Source: Paludibacter sp.
Lineage (GTDB): Bacteria > Bacteroidota > Bacteroidia > Bacteroidales > Paludibacteraceae
Length of the DNA stretch: 64,000 nt
Assembly: GCA_028710895.1 (NCBI GenBank)
Contig: JAQTTH010000014.1
Coordinates: 59,867 to 123,866, forward strand
Direction of reading: 5' to 3'
Positions 37,968 through 46,831 of this stretch are shown in pieces; position 1 is the first letter of the stretch, and each line of letters starts with the position of its first letter. Made by a program: the position numbers and the translations under genes. The notes below the pieces were generated by a model that was not told where the DNA came from, did not search any database, and saw only the letters and a list, made by a program, of their open reading frames with translations.

Positions 37968-39306
37968 ATAGTCCTAACTCTTTTTCAATTTGTTCCAGTG
38001 ATTTTCCTTTCGTCTCAGGTATCCAGAATTTTACAAAAACAAATGCAATTATGCTGAACACACCGAAAATCCCGAATAAATACTGTAATCCCAATGCTCC
38101 GTGAATAATTGGTGCAAAATAAACCGTCAGAAATGTGCATAACCAACTGACTGCAGTTGAAAAAGACATTGCCACACCTTTAATCCTGTTTGGATAAATC
38201 TCGGAAATAATAACCCACATAACCGGTGCAAACGAAGCAGCAAAGAATGAAATATAAACCAACAAAGCAATCAATACGCCTGCTCCGTTTTGCACTGGTT
38301 TTGCAAATTCTAATGTGAGGTATGCCAATGAAGCTATCATACCCACAGCACCCCATAGCAACAATGTTTTGCGTCCCCGCTTGTCTACCAACCACAACGC
38401 TACAATCGTCATTAAAAAGTTAACTAAACCAACAATCATGGCCTGCATTACTGAATCACTTTTAACGGAGCCTGCCGCCTGAAAAATATCAGGTGCAAAC
38501 ATAATCACAGCATTGATACCGGTTATTTGCTGTAAAGCTGCGATGAGTGTACCAATCAAAACGATTTTCCCTGTTTTACCTTTAAATAGTTCTCCAACGG
38601 TCATCTTTTCCTTTTTTTGTTCTGCCAGTAAAGTGCTTTCCATTTCGGGCAATTCCTCTTTTACCAATGCTGCACCTCCAATACTTGTAAGAACCTTGAT
38701 GGCTTCATCTTTTTTACCATGAGCCAACAACCAACGTGGACTTTCCGGAAACTTCACAATAAGGAAAATCAAAAAGAAAATACCAAAAACACCCGGTACT
38801 GCTAACATATAGCGCCAACTGTTTTCGCCTAAACCAATTAGCAAATAATCGAATATATAAGCTAACACAATACCGATAGTTATTGCAAACTGATTAAATG
38901 AAACCAATCGACCACGATTATGTGCGGGTGCAATTTCAGAGATATACATGGGTGCAACCACAGATGTAGCACCTACAGCCAACCCGGAAAGAATACGCAA
39001 AATAGTCAATACTGTTGCCGATTCGGATAATGCACAACCAAATGCTGAAATGATATAAACGATTGCTGTGAAAAGCATTACTTTTTTGCGTCCATATTTT
39101 TCGGTGAAAGTCCCTGTAAATAAGGCGCCGATTAAACAACCGAAAGTTAGCAATGCAGCCACAGTTCCCAATCCACTGTCAGTTAGCGAGAACTGACCTT
39201 TTATCATATCCACAGCTCCCGAAATTCCGGCCATGTTAAGCCCGAAAAGTAAACCTCCATTTATTGCCACAAAGGTTGTCCAATATAAATATTTGTTATT
39301 TGACAT
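37966..39306 (-). CDS. MFS sugar porter, probable fructose importer
   Basis: 446 residues with twelve predicted membrane segments. Sugar-porter motifs are present: GRKKV after segment 2, the AVGATSVVAPMYISEIAP stretch, PESPRWLL in the central loop, DKRGRKTLL and the terminal PETKGKSLEQIE. It is a proton-linked inner-membrane transporter. Its position between a GH32 gene (9 bp upstream) and fructokinase indicates fructose or short fructo-oligosaccharides as cargo, as in known Bacteroides fructan loci. Confidence 0.9.
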   Translation of the reverse strand: MSNNKYLYWTTFVAINGGLLFGLNMAGISGAVDMIKGQFSLTDSGLGTVAALLTFGCLIGALFTGTFTEKYGRKKVMLFTAIVYIISAFGCALSESATVLTILRILSGLAVGATSVVAPMYISEIAPAHNRGRLVSFNQFAITIGIVLAYIFDYLLIGLGENSWRYMLAVPGVFGIFFLIFLIVKFPESPRWLLAHGKKDEAIKVLTSIGGAALVKEELPEMESTLLAEQKKEKMTVGELFKGKTGKIVLIGTLIAALQQITGINAVIMFAPDIFQAAGSVKSDSVMQAMIVGLVNFLMTIVALWLVDKRGRKTLLLWGAVGMIASLAYLTLEFAKPVQNGAGVLIALLVYISFFAASFAPVMWVIISEIYPNRIKGVAMSFSTAVSWLCTFLTVYFAPIIHGALGLQYLFGIFGVFSIIAFVFVKFWIPETKGKSLEQIEKELGL

Positions 39307-39315
39307 TGTATTGAT

Positions 39316-41082
39316 TTATTTGATGTTATTGATTTTAATGTTTTCTACGCTGAATTTACCTGCCTGACTATAAAATTTGAGTTGGTTCATTGATTCAGTT
39401 GGGAAAAACAAGGTTGTCATGGTAATTTCGCCCTCGTTGATAAATAGTTCGGCAGAAGCTTTATCCACTAACAAACGAATTCTGTAAGCGTCTTTTTTTA
39501 GAAGCGGTGCGTTCATGCCCATTGCAAACCGATCATTAAAGTCAGTCAGCCCGCTTTTCTTTCTATCAATGCTAACGAATCCTGTTGTGTTGTTAAAATT
39601 GAACTTCAAAGTTTCGTTTTTAGAATTATTCAAACTAAAACCAAATACATCAGCACTCTCAGGTTTTATCGTCATTTCAATCTCGTAGCTGCCATTATTA
39701 TCTTTCAGTAAATCAATTGCTATTGATTCTTTTTCAACAACGAGATTTGGTTTCTCCCAAATTTTGCCTTTTAAACTATTCAACTCTTTTACCGGATAAC
39801 TGCTCAAAATCAAATGATTGCCATTATTTACTATTGTGAGTTCGCGTGGTGTTGTGTTGGCACTTCTAAAATCTTTAGTCGGAACCTGATTTGCATAATC
39901 CCAGTTACTCATCCAGCCCATAAAAATTCGACGACCAACCGTTTTTGGTATATTATTGAACGTTACCCCGGCATAATTATCACGCCCGTAATCCAGCCAG
40001 AGTGGATAAGGTAATGCATCCGGTTTAAATGTTTTACCATCAAAGTTGCCAATAAAATATTGAGTTGCCGAACCACCATTTGGTCCGCCGGGATTCAGGC
40101 TCACAATCAGCACCCATTTTGTTTTCCCCTGATAAGTCATCGGAAACAAATCGGGACATTCCCAAACGGCTGCATGAGAACCTATTCCTTCACCGAATTC
40201 ACTCAGTTTGGTCCATTCTTTCAGGTTTGGTGAGCCAAAGAAAGTGACTGTTTGCTTGGTGGCCAACGTCATAACCCATTGGTTAGCGGCTTCGTTCCAC
40301 GATACTTTCGGGTCACGAAAATCGGTAATTCCCGGATTAGGCAATACCGGATTGTGAGCGTATTTTGTAAATGTACGTCCCTTATCTGTACTATAAGCGA
40401 TAGATTGTTGCTGAGTTTTTCCGCAGCTTGTGAAAATTGCCACTATGGCATTTTTACCAAAGCCTGCTGTATTATTCACATCTACAACTGCACTACCGGA
40501 GAAAATGGCTCCTAAACTATCAGGGGTAAGTGCAGTAGGCAAATAAGTCCACGAAACCATATCGGTGCTCACAGCATGTCCCCACGACATATTTCCCCAC
40601 ATAGAGCCATAAGGATTGTACTGGTAAAAAAGGTGGTATTCACCATCCAGGTAAACCATTCCGTTGGGATCGTTCATCCACCCATGTTCAGGGCTAAAGT
40701 GAAATTGAGGGCGATATGTTTCATTGTATTCGAATTCAAACTGATCCGATTGTTTCACGTCATTAATCCCTAAAATTGATTCCTTTACTCCCAAAAAAGA
40801 AAGTGTTACTTTCTGACCTTTCCACTTCTTCACATCAACCGGCACCCAGTAATCAATCTTACTTACGGCTACATGCACATCATAAGTTGATTGGATGGTT
40901 GGATTTGAAGTTGACACTTTAATTTTGATTTCAGGTGCATTTTCTTCAACAGGAATAAGGATATAGGATGATTGTATTTGATAATCGACAGATAGATTTT
41001 CACCTGAAGATTTACTCTGAGAACTGCAACTCATATTTATCAACAAAAGTGCAAGTAAGATGGAAGAGATTGTTTTTTTCAT
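39316..41082 (-). CDS. Glycoside hydrolase family 32, lipoprotein fructanase/levanase
   Basis: 588 residues. Lipoprotein signal with lipobox around Cys19 (INMSCSSQ). A beta-sandwich stretch of ~90 residues precedes the catalytic propeller. All three GH32 motifs are present: HGWMNDPNG with nucleophile Asp138, the FRDPK transition-state stabiliser and WECPDLF with acid/base Glu. A C-terminal beta-sandwich follows. It hydrolyses fructans or sucrose to release fructose; exo or endo action is not decided by sequence. It lies 64 bp downstream of its own operator/promoter and leads the GH32-MFS-fructokinase unit. Confidence 0.92.
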   Translation of the reverse strand: MKKTISSILLALLLINMSCSSQSKSSGENLSVDYQIQSSYILIPVEENAPEIKIKVSTSNPTIQSTYDVHVAVSKIDYWVPVDVKKWKGQKVTLSFLGVKESILGINDVKQSDQFEFEYNETYRPQFHFSPEHGWMNDPNGMVYLDGEYHLFYQYNPYGSMWGNMSWGHAVSTDMVSWTYLPTALTPDSLGAIFSGSAVVDVNNTAGFGKNAIVAIFTSCGKTQQQSIAYSTDKGRTFTKYAHNPVLPNPGITDFRDPKVSWNEAANQWVMTLATKQTVTFFGSPNLKEWTKLSEFGEGIGSHAAVWECPDLFPMTYQGKTKWVLIVSLNPGGPNGGSATQYFIGNFDGKTFKPDALPYPLWLDYGRDNYAGVTFNNIPKTVGRRIFMGWMSNWDYANQVPTKDFRSANTTPRELTIVNNGNHLILSSYPVKELNSLKGKIWEKPNLVVEKESIAIDLLKDNNGSYEIEMTIKPESADVFGFSLNNSKNETLKFNFNNTTGFVSIDRKKSGLTDFNDRFAMGMNAPLLKKDAYRIRLLVDKASAELFINEGEITMTTLFFPTESMNQLKFYSQAGKFSVENIKINNIK

Positions 41083-41115
41083 TTTTTCAAAACATTGGGT
41101 TAACTATTCACGGTG

Positions 41116-41181
41116 CAAAAATAGAATCAAAAACGATTCTTCACTGTCAAATTTGTTGCATCATCGTGTAATTTTGATACA
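41116..41181 (-). promoter_or_regulatory. Promoter with shared palindromic operator upstream of the GH32-MFS-fructokinase unit
   Basis: The plus strand 41156-41171 reads TTGCATCATCGTGTAA (one mismatch in the palindrome). The surrounding block from about 41144 to 41181 is nearly identical to 51414-51451. The -7 box TATTTTTG on the minus strand is at 41116-41123, with the same 33-bp offset. Confidence 0.7.
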
Positions 41182-41194
41182 AGTGAAATCAAAA

Positions 41195-43678
41195 CTAAGT
41201 GATAATTTTACGAGCTGTAGAATACTCACTACTTGATATTTGTGCTATATAAATCATGTTCGATTTCAACGCAATTGATCCCGAACTACTTTTACAATAA
41301 TCTATCAGAACAATTTGTCCATTCAAATTTAGAATTACGATCTTTGAATGAGCTGGAACGTTTTCGTAAAATAAATCACCATTTTTTGTATACATTTTTA
41401 TATTAATATCAGAACGGTGTGAAACAACTTCTGTAAAGCCTTGCAGCGAATTCAGTTTCCAAGCCTGAATAGAAACTGCATGTGTGCTGCCTCCCGCTGA
41501 AAAAGCTTCTACATCTTCTGCATTTGTATCGGTAGGGAAAACTCGTATGGAAAATGCGTACTGATTATTCACAAAAATATCCATGATGGAGTGATCGATA
41601 AAAATATGAATTCTCATAGTATCGCCCACAGCTGGTTTTACCGGCAATGTTGATTCATATAATCCATTATACCCTCCAACGTCGTTCGATAAACGTGATA
41701 TATTTCGTGCATCAACTGTAAATGTATTGGTAGTTGGCGTATAATGGATTGAAATATAGTTGCTACCGCTTTTACGAACATGAAAACCAAAATTTTGAGC
41801 TCCGGAAACGATGAAACTACCATCAATCTCAACCGCTTTGCCTCCTATCGGTGCAAGTGACAAGGTACCGGATACATCCTCATTGGAAATATTAATGGAT
41901 GAAGATGCAACCCGCATGTTTTGTGTGCCTGCATAAGGTTGCTGAATCAGGTTATTAGTAGCACTTAATGACCATTCACGCGGTAAACTGTACAAATGAG
42001 CCCAACCCAGTTGGAGATTATTGGCTGCCGGAAGTTTATCCGGGACAATACCAATTGCAATTGTTTTACCGTCTTTATGCATGATTGACGGTGAAAGTAA
42101 TCCATAGCCATCTTTTCCCATTGCTCCTAACTCTACTTCTTTGGGAGTGGAAGAGAAAGGATTAAATGTACCATCTGTATTGATTGTTCCAACCCAATAG
42201 AGTGTTTCCACACCATTACTTCCACCCAAAGGTGTGGTGGCAAACAACCATTTACCTTCAGGCATAGGTGTAATCACCGGCATTTCCCAGAATGTTCCAT
42301 AGTTGGTACTTGACGATTGATAGAATATTTTACCATCGTTACTCCATGTTTTCAGTGTTGAATTATATTTATGTAAGGTCGTGGCACCTAATCCGTTTTT
42401 AGAAGTACCAACAATCATATATAATTCACCATTCGATTTAAAAACACAAGGATCACGAAAATCATCACTTAATCCGGTTGGTTTGTTCGGCACCAAAGGG
42501 TTTGCATTATCTTTTATCCAATCAATTAAGCCATTGTCGGTTGGAGTAGCCTTATTCATACTTGCTTTGGCATAATCAACCCCGGTATAGAAAATAGTGG
42601 GTAAACCGCCGGTAAAAACATCGTCGGTAAAAACACAACCCGACCATGTACCTTTAGAATCATAAGTTTCACTTGGGCCTATAGCAATTTTCTCTTCAGT
42701 CCAGTTAAGCATGTCAGGGCTACTTATATGCCCCCAGTGAAGGCGAGCCATGTAAGGCCCATTAGCGTTCTTTTGAAAGAATACGTGATATTTATTATTA
42801 TAAAAAACGAATCCATGAGGTTCGTTTGTCCAGTTGGTAGCTGGCTGACCGTGAAATTCAGGACGTTGAATGTCATTTGCATGACGGGATTTAGGGATGG
42901 ATAAGTCAGCAATGTTTTGAGGCGTTTGATCTACGATTTCTGTGTCAGCGAATGTCCTGGAAAAAATCCGAATATCATCCACCAAACCATTTATCACGTT
43001 AGTACGAAAGATTCCTACTTTATCATCGGCAAACGATTTACCAATGATGAAAGAACTGCTTCCGGTATTTATAGAAGTTCCGGCAAATGAAACCCGGGCA
43101 ACCAATTCAGCATTTCTGAATAGTTTAACTTGTTGAGTTGCCGTATTTACTGTTGCTGTTAGATGTGCCCATTCGTATTTTGGTAAATTTGAATAAGCAT
43201 CGTAACAGGTAATTTTAACCCCGTTGATGTATACTTCAAATGCATATCTTCCAGCATTATTAAGTGTAAATGCAAAACCTGTTTTCAAATCATCCCTCAT
43301 GTTACCCGCTATATAGGTGGATGTACTGCTGTAATTATCAGGACTAATCACCGGATATGTTTCCATAGCACACCACAAAGAAACGGTCAGACCCGTAGTT
43401 GAAAGGTTTTGAACATTGAATTGCGTAGTCGAATAAGTGGAATAACCATCCAACCGTAATGCATTACCTTCAGCACCTGGAATATTTTCAGGTTTTGAGA
43501 AATTATTTTGTACAATGTATGACTTGCCGGATACTGCTTCAGTGATGGCATTACCTGTCAATTCCATTGGAAAATAAGCAACTAAAGACGGATCATTTGC
43601 TGCAACGCTATTTACAGAGCCTGCAAAAAGTATTATTTGAACAAAAATGCTGGTAATAATCTGAGTTGGACGATTCAT
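41195..43678 (-). CDS. GH32-family protein with N-terminal LamG domain, variant active site and T9SS tail
   Basis: 827 residues from the ATG at 43678. A signal peptide is followed by a LamG/concanavalin-type domain (about 30-235) and a GH32 propeller (about 265-610). The first motif reads NWTNEPHG rather than the canonical WMNDPNG, so Glu286 replaces the nucleophile Asp. FRDPCVF is intact, and the acid/base region reads FWEMPVI, retaining Glu but not the usual Cys. A C-terminal beta-sandwich and a T9SS tail follow. It is probably the surface fructan-acting enzyme of the locus, in the place of the surface endo-levanase in B. thetaiotaomicron. The replaced nucleophile leaves activity uncertain. 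Confidence 0.82.
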   Translation of the reverse strand: MNRPTQIITSIFVQIILFAGSVNSVAANDPSLVAYFPMELTGNAITEAVSGKSYIVQNNFSKPENIPGAEGNALRLDGYSTYSTTQFNVQNLSTTGLTVSLWCAMETYPVISPDNYSSTSTYIAGNMRDDLKTGFAFTLNNAGRYAFEVYINGVKITCYDAYSNLPKYEWAHLTATVNTATQQVKLFRNAELVARVSFAGTSINTGSSSFIIGKSFADDKVGIFRTNVINGLVDDIRIFSRTFADTEIVDQTPQNIADLSIPKSRHANDIQRPEFHGQPATNWTNEPHGFVFYNNKYHVFFQKNANGPYMARLHWGHISSPDMLNWTEEKIAIGPSETYDSKGTWSGCVFTDDVFTGGLPTIFYTGVDYAKASMNKATPTDNGLIDWIKDNANPLVPNKPTGLSDDFRDPCVFKSNGELYMIVGTSKNGLGATTLHKYNSTLKTWSNDGKIFYQSSSTNYGTFWEMPVITPMPEGKWLFATTPLGGSNGVETLYWVGTINTDGTFNPFSSTPKEVELGAMGKDGYGLLSPSIMHKDGKTIAIGIVPDKLPAANNLQLGWAHLYSLPREWSLSATNNLIQQPYAGTQNMRVASSSINISNEDVSGTLSLAPIGGKAVEIDGSFIVSGAQNFGFHVRKSGSNYISIHYTPTTNTFTVDARNISRLSNDVGGYNGLYESTLPVKPAVGDTMRIHIFIDHSIMDIFVNNQYAFSIRVFPTDTNAEDVEAFSAGGSTHAVSIQAWKLNSLQGFTEVVSHRSDINIKMYTKNGDLFYENVPAHSKIVILNLNGQIVLIDYCKSSSGSIALKSNMIYIAQISSSEYSTARKIIT

Positions 43679-43746
43679 GACAGTAGTTTTTAAATCGGCG
43701 AACATTCTTTCGAAATAATCAAAAGACTGTTCGCCGCTTCATTTCA

Positions 43747-45144
43747 TTATTTCAAGATTTCAAATGAATTCTTTGTTAGAAGCTCTATGTTCGACTGATA
43801 CAAATTAATTCCCGAGTTTTGATTCCATTCGTATGCAGCCAGGCCAATAGCCACGCATTTGCCTTTATATGTTGGTGTTGGCGAAAAATAGATGATACCA
43901 CCACAACAGAAATCTGTTACTTGGCCCCAGGTAGATAGCACCGTAGCTGTATTTTCAGTTTCAAATGCTTTAACCACATTCGGACCATCATTTGGGATAC
44001 TGTATCCATACGAATTCAAGTCCCACATGCAGTTATGGTCTTCCCTATTTCCCGGACCAATTAGTGGAATTGTTGATCCAACAGCCGGAAAGTACTCAGG
44101 CGATGAAGACATATTCGCAAAAATTGGATCTGACATATGATTATATATACCACCGATATTGGGATTGGTTGTCCATGTATCAGTTCCGACACCTCCACTA
44201 CCAGCACCAATAATACCTGGTTTTCGGGTTGTTCTTCCCAATGAAGAAACAAGCTGAGTTGCATGGGTAGATAACAATAAACTTCCACCGGTTTTATAAT
44301 AGTTCTTTAGGTTAGCAATCACTTTTGCATCCTTTAGCACCGACGGAAGTGCACCGGTTCCTACTCTGTCTATGTGTACCCATATTACGCTGAATTGCGT
44401 TAAGTCTACCGAAAAATCTTTTATTTTACTTACAGGTAAAATAGTACCGGTCGGATATGTGAAGACAAACCAGTTAGCTGCAGCTATTTCATCATCATCA
44501 CCATTCGCTATCAAAGCATCTAATGATTCATAAGTTGTTACGAAAGCGAACTTGACGTTACTAACAACCGTAGTAACATAATGAGATGCAATAGTTGCTG
44601 TTTTTGTTCTGACTTTTATCTCATATTTCCGTTCAGTATTTGTATTAACAATCCTATAGGTAGTATCAGTCGAAGCCAACGTTACTACTTTGTCATCGTA
44701 TGCAATCTCAATGTTTGTAGCATCATTTACTGTGGGTAATTTCCATGTTAAAACAATGTCATTGCCGGTTCTTTTTCCTGCAAGATTCTCTATTGGAGCT
44801 GTTCCGGGAATGGTAATTCTCGAAGTTACTCCCTCTGACATACGGCCATCCTTTGTTTTGAATTTTGCTGTCACTACATGCTCTACGTTTGTTAACGGAT
44901 TGACTATTGTATCCGCTTTAGGATTATTTTCCAAAATAGATATTACACCGTCAATATTTAAAACCACACTAAAAGAGTCGACTCCAACAGGTGCATCCCA
45001 TGCTACCCTGATATTATTATTGTCATTTACAGCCTTTACATTCGTAAGAGCTGGCAATGCTATTGCTTTTTCTTCATATTTCACATCTTCGCACGAAACT
45101 AATGCAAAAAAGATGAACATGAGTACTATATTTAGTTTTTTCAT
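43747..45144 (-). CDS. SusE-position surface lipoprotein, levan-binding type (DUF4960-like)
   Basis: 465 residues with a lipobox at Cys18 (ALVSCEDV). Two fibronectin-III-like domains (about 28-118 and 119-200) precede a C-terminal domain (about 205-465) with GDDDEIAAANW, HIDRVGTG, LLLSTHATQL, IPLIGPG and EDHNCMWDLNSYGY. It lies immediately downstream of SusD, where B. thetaiotaomicron has its levan-binding lipoprotein. I believe the C-terminal domain is what Pfam calls DUF4960, but could not check this. The expected role is surface binding of fructan. A paralogue of the C-terminal domain is encoded at 50194-51339. Confidence 0.75.
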   Translation of the reverse strand: MKKLNIVLMFIFFALVSCEDVKYEEKAIALPALTNVKAVNDNNNIRVAWDAPVGVDSFSVVLNIDGVISILENNPKADTIVNPLTNVEHVVTAKFKTKDGRMSEGVTSRITIPGTAPIENLAGKRTGNDIVLTWKLPTVNDATNIEIAYDDKVVTLASTDTTYRIVNTNTERKYEIKVRTKTATIASHYVTTVVSNVKFAFVTTYESLDALIANGDDDEIAAANWFVFTYPTGTILPVSKIKDFSVDLTQFSVIWVHIDRVGTGALPSVLKDAKVIANLKNYYKTGGSLLLSTHATQLVSSLGRTTRKPGIIGAGSGGVGTDTWTTNPNIGGIYNHMSDPIFANMSSSPEYFPAVGSTIPLIGPGNREDHNCMWDLNSYGYSIPNDGPNVVKAFETENTATVLSTWGQVTDFCCGGIIYFSPTPTYKGKCVAIGLAAYEWNQNSGINLYQSNIELLTKNSFEILK

Positions 45145-45179
45145 TTTGTATTATTTTTGAGTTTAAGAACTTGATTCTA

Positions 45180-46820
45180 CTATTCGTAAAGACCTCCGGA
45201 ATTTTCCACTTCACTTTTTGGAACTGGTAAGTAGATGGCAGCGGTCGACAAGTTTGCACTTTCCATCCATGGACGAAGCCCTTTTTCCTGATTGTAATAG
45301 GTATTTACAACGTCTGTTGCAACTCCCCAACGTACTAAATCAAACCAACGATGACCTTCCATAGCCAATTCAATACGGCGCTCCATGCGCAAAGCCTTGC
45401 GCGCATAAACTTGAGTCCAACCCGTAGGATATTCTTCAACTTTATAATTCACCTTAGTTACATCGATATCTAAAGGTGTATAAAATTTATCAATACTACG
45501 TTTCGCTTTTGCACGAACCTGATTAATTAAAAGACGGGCAGCCTCCAGATTGGCATCTCCACCAGTTTCAATTAAAGCCTCAGCTTTCCACAATAAAACT
45601 TCTGAATATCGTATTAAATTGAAATTCAAACCAGAAGCACCCCAGGGAAATCCTTTTACCATATCTGCCGATGAAGGATCAATCATCCCCTTTTTATTGG
45701 AATGGTCGCCGTAGGTAGCAAAATCACGACTCCATGCAGCAGTTACCACATGTCCTCTAAATGGCAATCCTGTTCTTTCCAACGTAAAATCCAACCGTGG
45801 ATCCAGATTGCCGGCATAATTTGACTCCACTTTTACACTATTGAAATCATCCAGATAAGGTAGTCCGTTGGCATCAGTTCTGAAAGCATTTACCAGATTT
45901 TGGCTTCCGATGTAAAAATCGTCACCATTACCAAAGAAATTTCCATCTGTATAAGTTGTATTCAGTAAATTACCCCAATTTATATGAGCATTGTTATTAT
46001 CCGTTGAAAATTGAATGGCAAAAACAGCTTCTTTCTTGTTTTCAAACTCAAGTTTCGACATATCAAGAAAATTTGTATACAATTGATATTTCCCGGAACC
46101 AATAACCTGATCAGCCCATGTAATAGCTTCGGAATATTTTGCCCGTTCAATACTTAACTTACACAAATATGCCGCAGCAGCATATTTGTTCAATCGACCG
46201 GGTTGTGATTGTGTCGCCGCAATGTTGTCAAATCCAGATTTGAAATCTTCATAGATTTTGTCATAAATTTGATCCCGGCTTAACTCACCAGCCTTTGCTT
46301 TACCAGCATCTGTATTTTCATCTAAGTACGGAATCTTCTGAAAAATCCGATTTAAATCGAAATAGAAATGCCCGCGAATAAGCCTCAACTCACCAATCAA
46401 TTCGTTTAAATTAGATGGTTGTAAGGCATTTAAAGTTCTGATAGTTTGATTGACTCTGGCAATACCATAGAAATTATTTCTCCATTTATTCAGACAAATA
46501 TCATTATCGCTTGTTACATTCCCAAGTTCCATCTGAGTCATATAGGCTTCCATTGTTACGCCTCCTCCACCTTTATAGGCATCATCAGATCGTAAGTCGA
46601 AAACCCAGTTTGATACAGGTCCTGAAAATGATTCGTTGTTTCCGAAAAAGTGTCCTTCGAGGCCTGCATAGGCTGAAGCCATCAAGCCATTAACGCTTGT
46701 TGAATCCATCTGAGCTGTAGAAAATTGTCCATAGGGCTGCTTATCGAGCATATCTGTGCACGAAGCAAAGAGCAAGATTCCAACTAGCAATGGAACGAAA
46801 ATTTTATAATTTGTTTTCAT
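45180..46820 (-). CDS. SusD/RagB-family nutrient-binding lipoprotein
   Basis: 546 residues. Lipobox LLFASCTDMLDKQP, then the TPR-rich SusD fold (RLIRGHFYFDLNRIF, AAAAYLCKLSIERAKY) and the typical C-terminal block RRIELAMEGHRWFDLVRWG. SusD proteins cap the SusC barrel and bind the glycan at the outer surface. It is 11 bp after susC in the same operon. Its position in the fructan locus indicates a fructan ligand. Confidence 0.93.
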   Translation of the reverse strand: MKTNYKIFVPLLVGILLFASCTDMLDKQPYGQFSTAQMDSTSVNGLMASAYAGLEGHFFGNNESFSGPVSNWVFDLRSDDAYKGGGGVTMEAYMTQMELGNVTSDNDICLNKWRNNFYGIARVNQTIRTLNALQPSNLNELIGELRLIRGHFYFDLNRIFQKIPYLDENTDAGKAKAGELSRDQIYDKIYEDFKSGFDNIAATQSQPGRLNKYAAAAYLCKLSIERAKYSEAITWADQVIGSGKYQLYTNFLDMSKLEFENKKEAVFAIQFSTDNNNAHINWGNLLNTTYTDGNFFGNGDDFYIGSQNLVNAFRTDANGLPYLDDFNSVKVESNYAGNLDPRLDFTLERTGLPFRGHVVTAAWSRDFATYGDHSNKKGMIDPSSADMVKGFPWGASGLNFNLIRYSEVLLWKAEALIETGGDANLEAARLLINQVRAKAKRSIDKFYTPLDIDVTKVNYKVEEYPTGWTQVYARKALRMERRIELAMEGHRWFDLVRWGVATDVVNTYYNQEKGLRPWMESANLSTAAIYLPVPKSEVENSGGLYE

Positions 46821-46831
46821 GTGTTTTAAAT

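Noticed and set aside
44690..45160. 156-codon open frame on the + strand
   Set aside because: Antisense to the SusE-position lipoprotein, which has clear domains.
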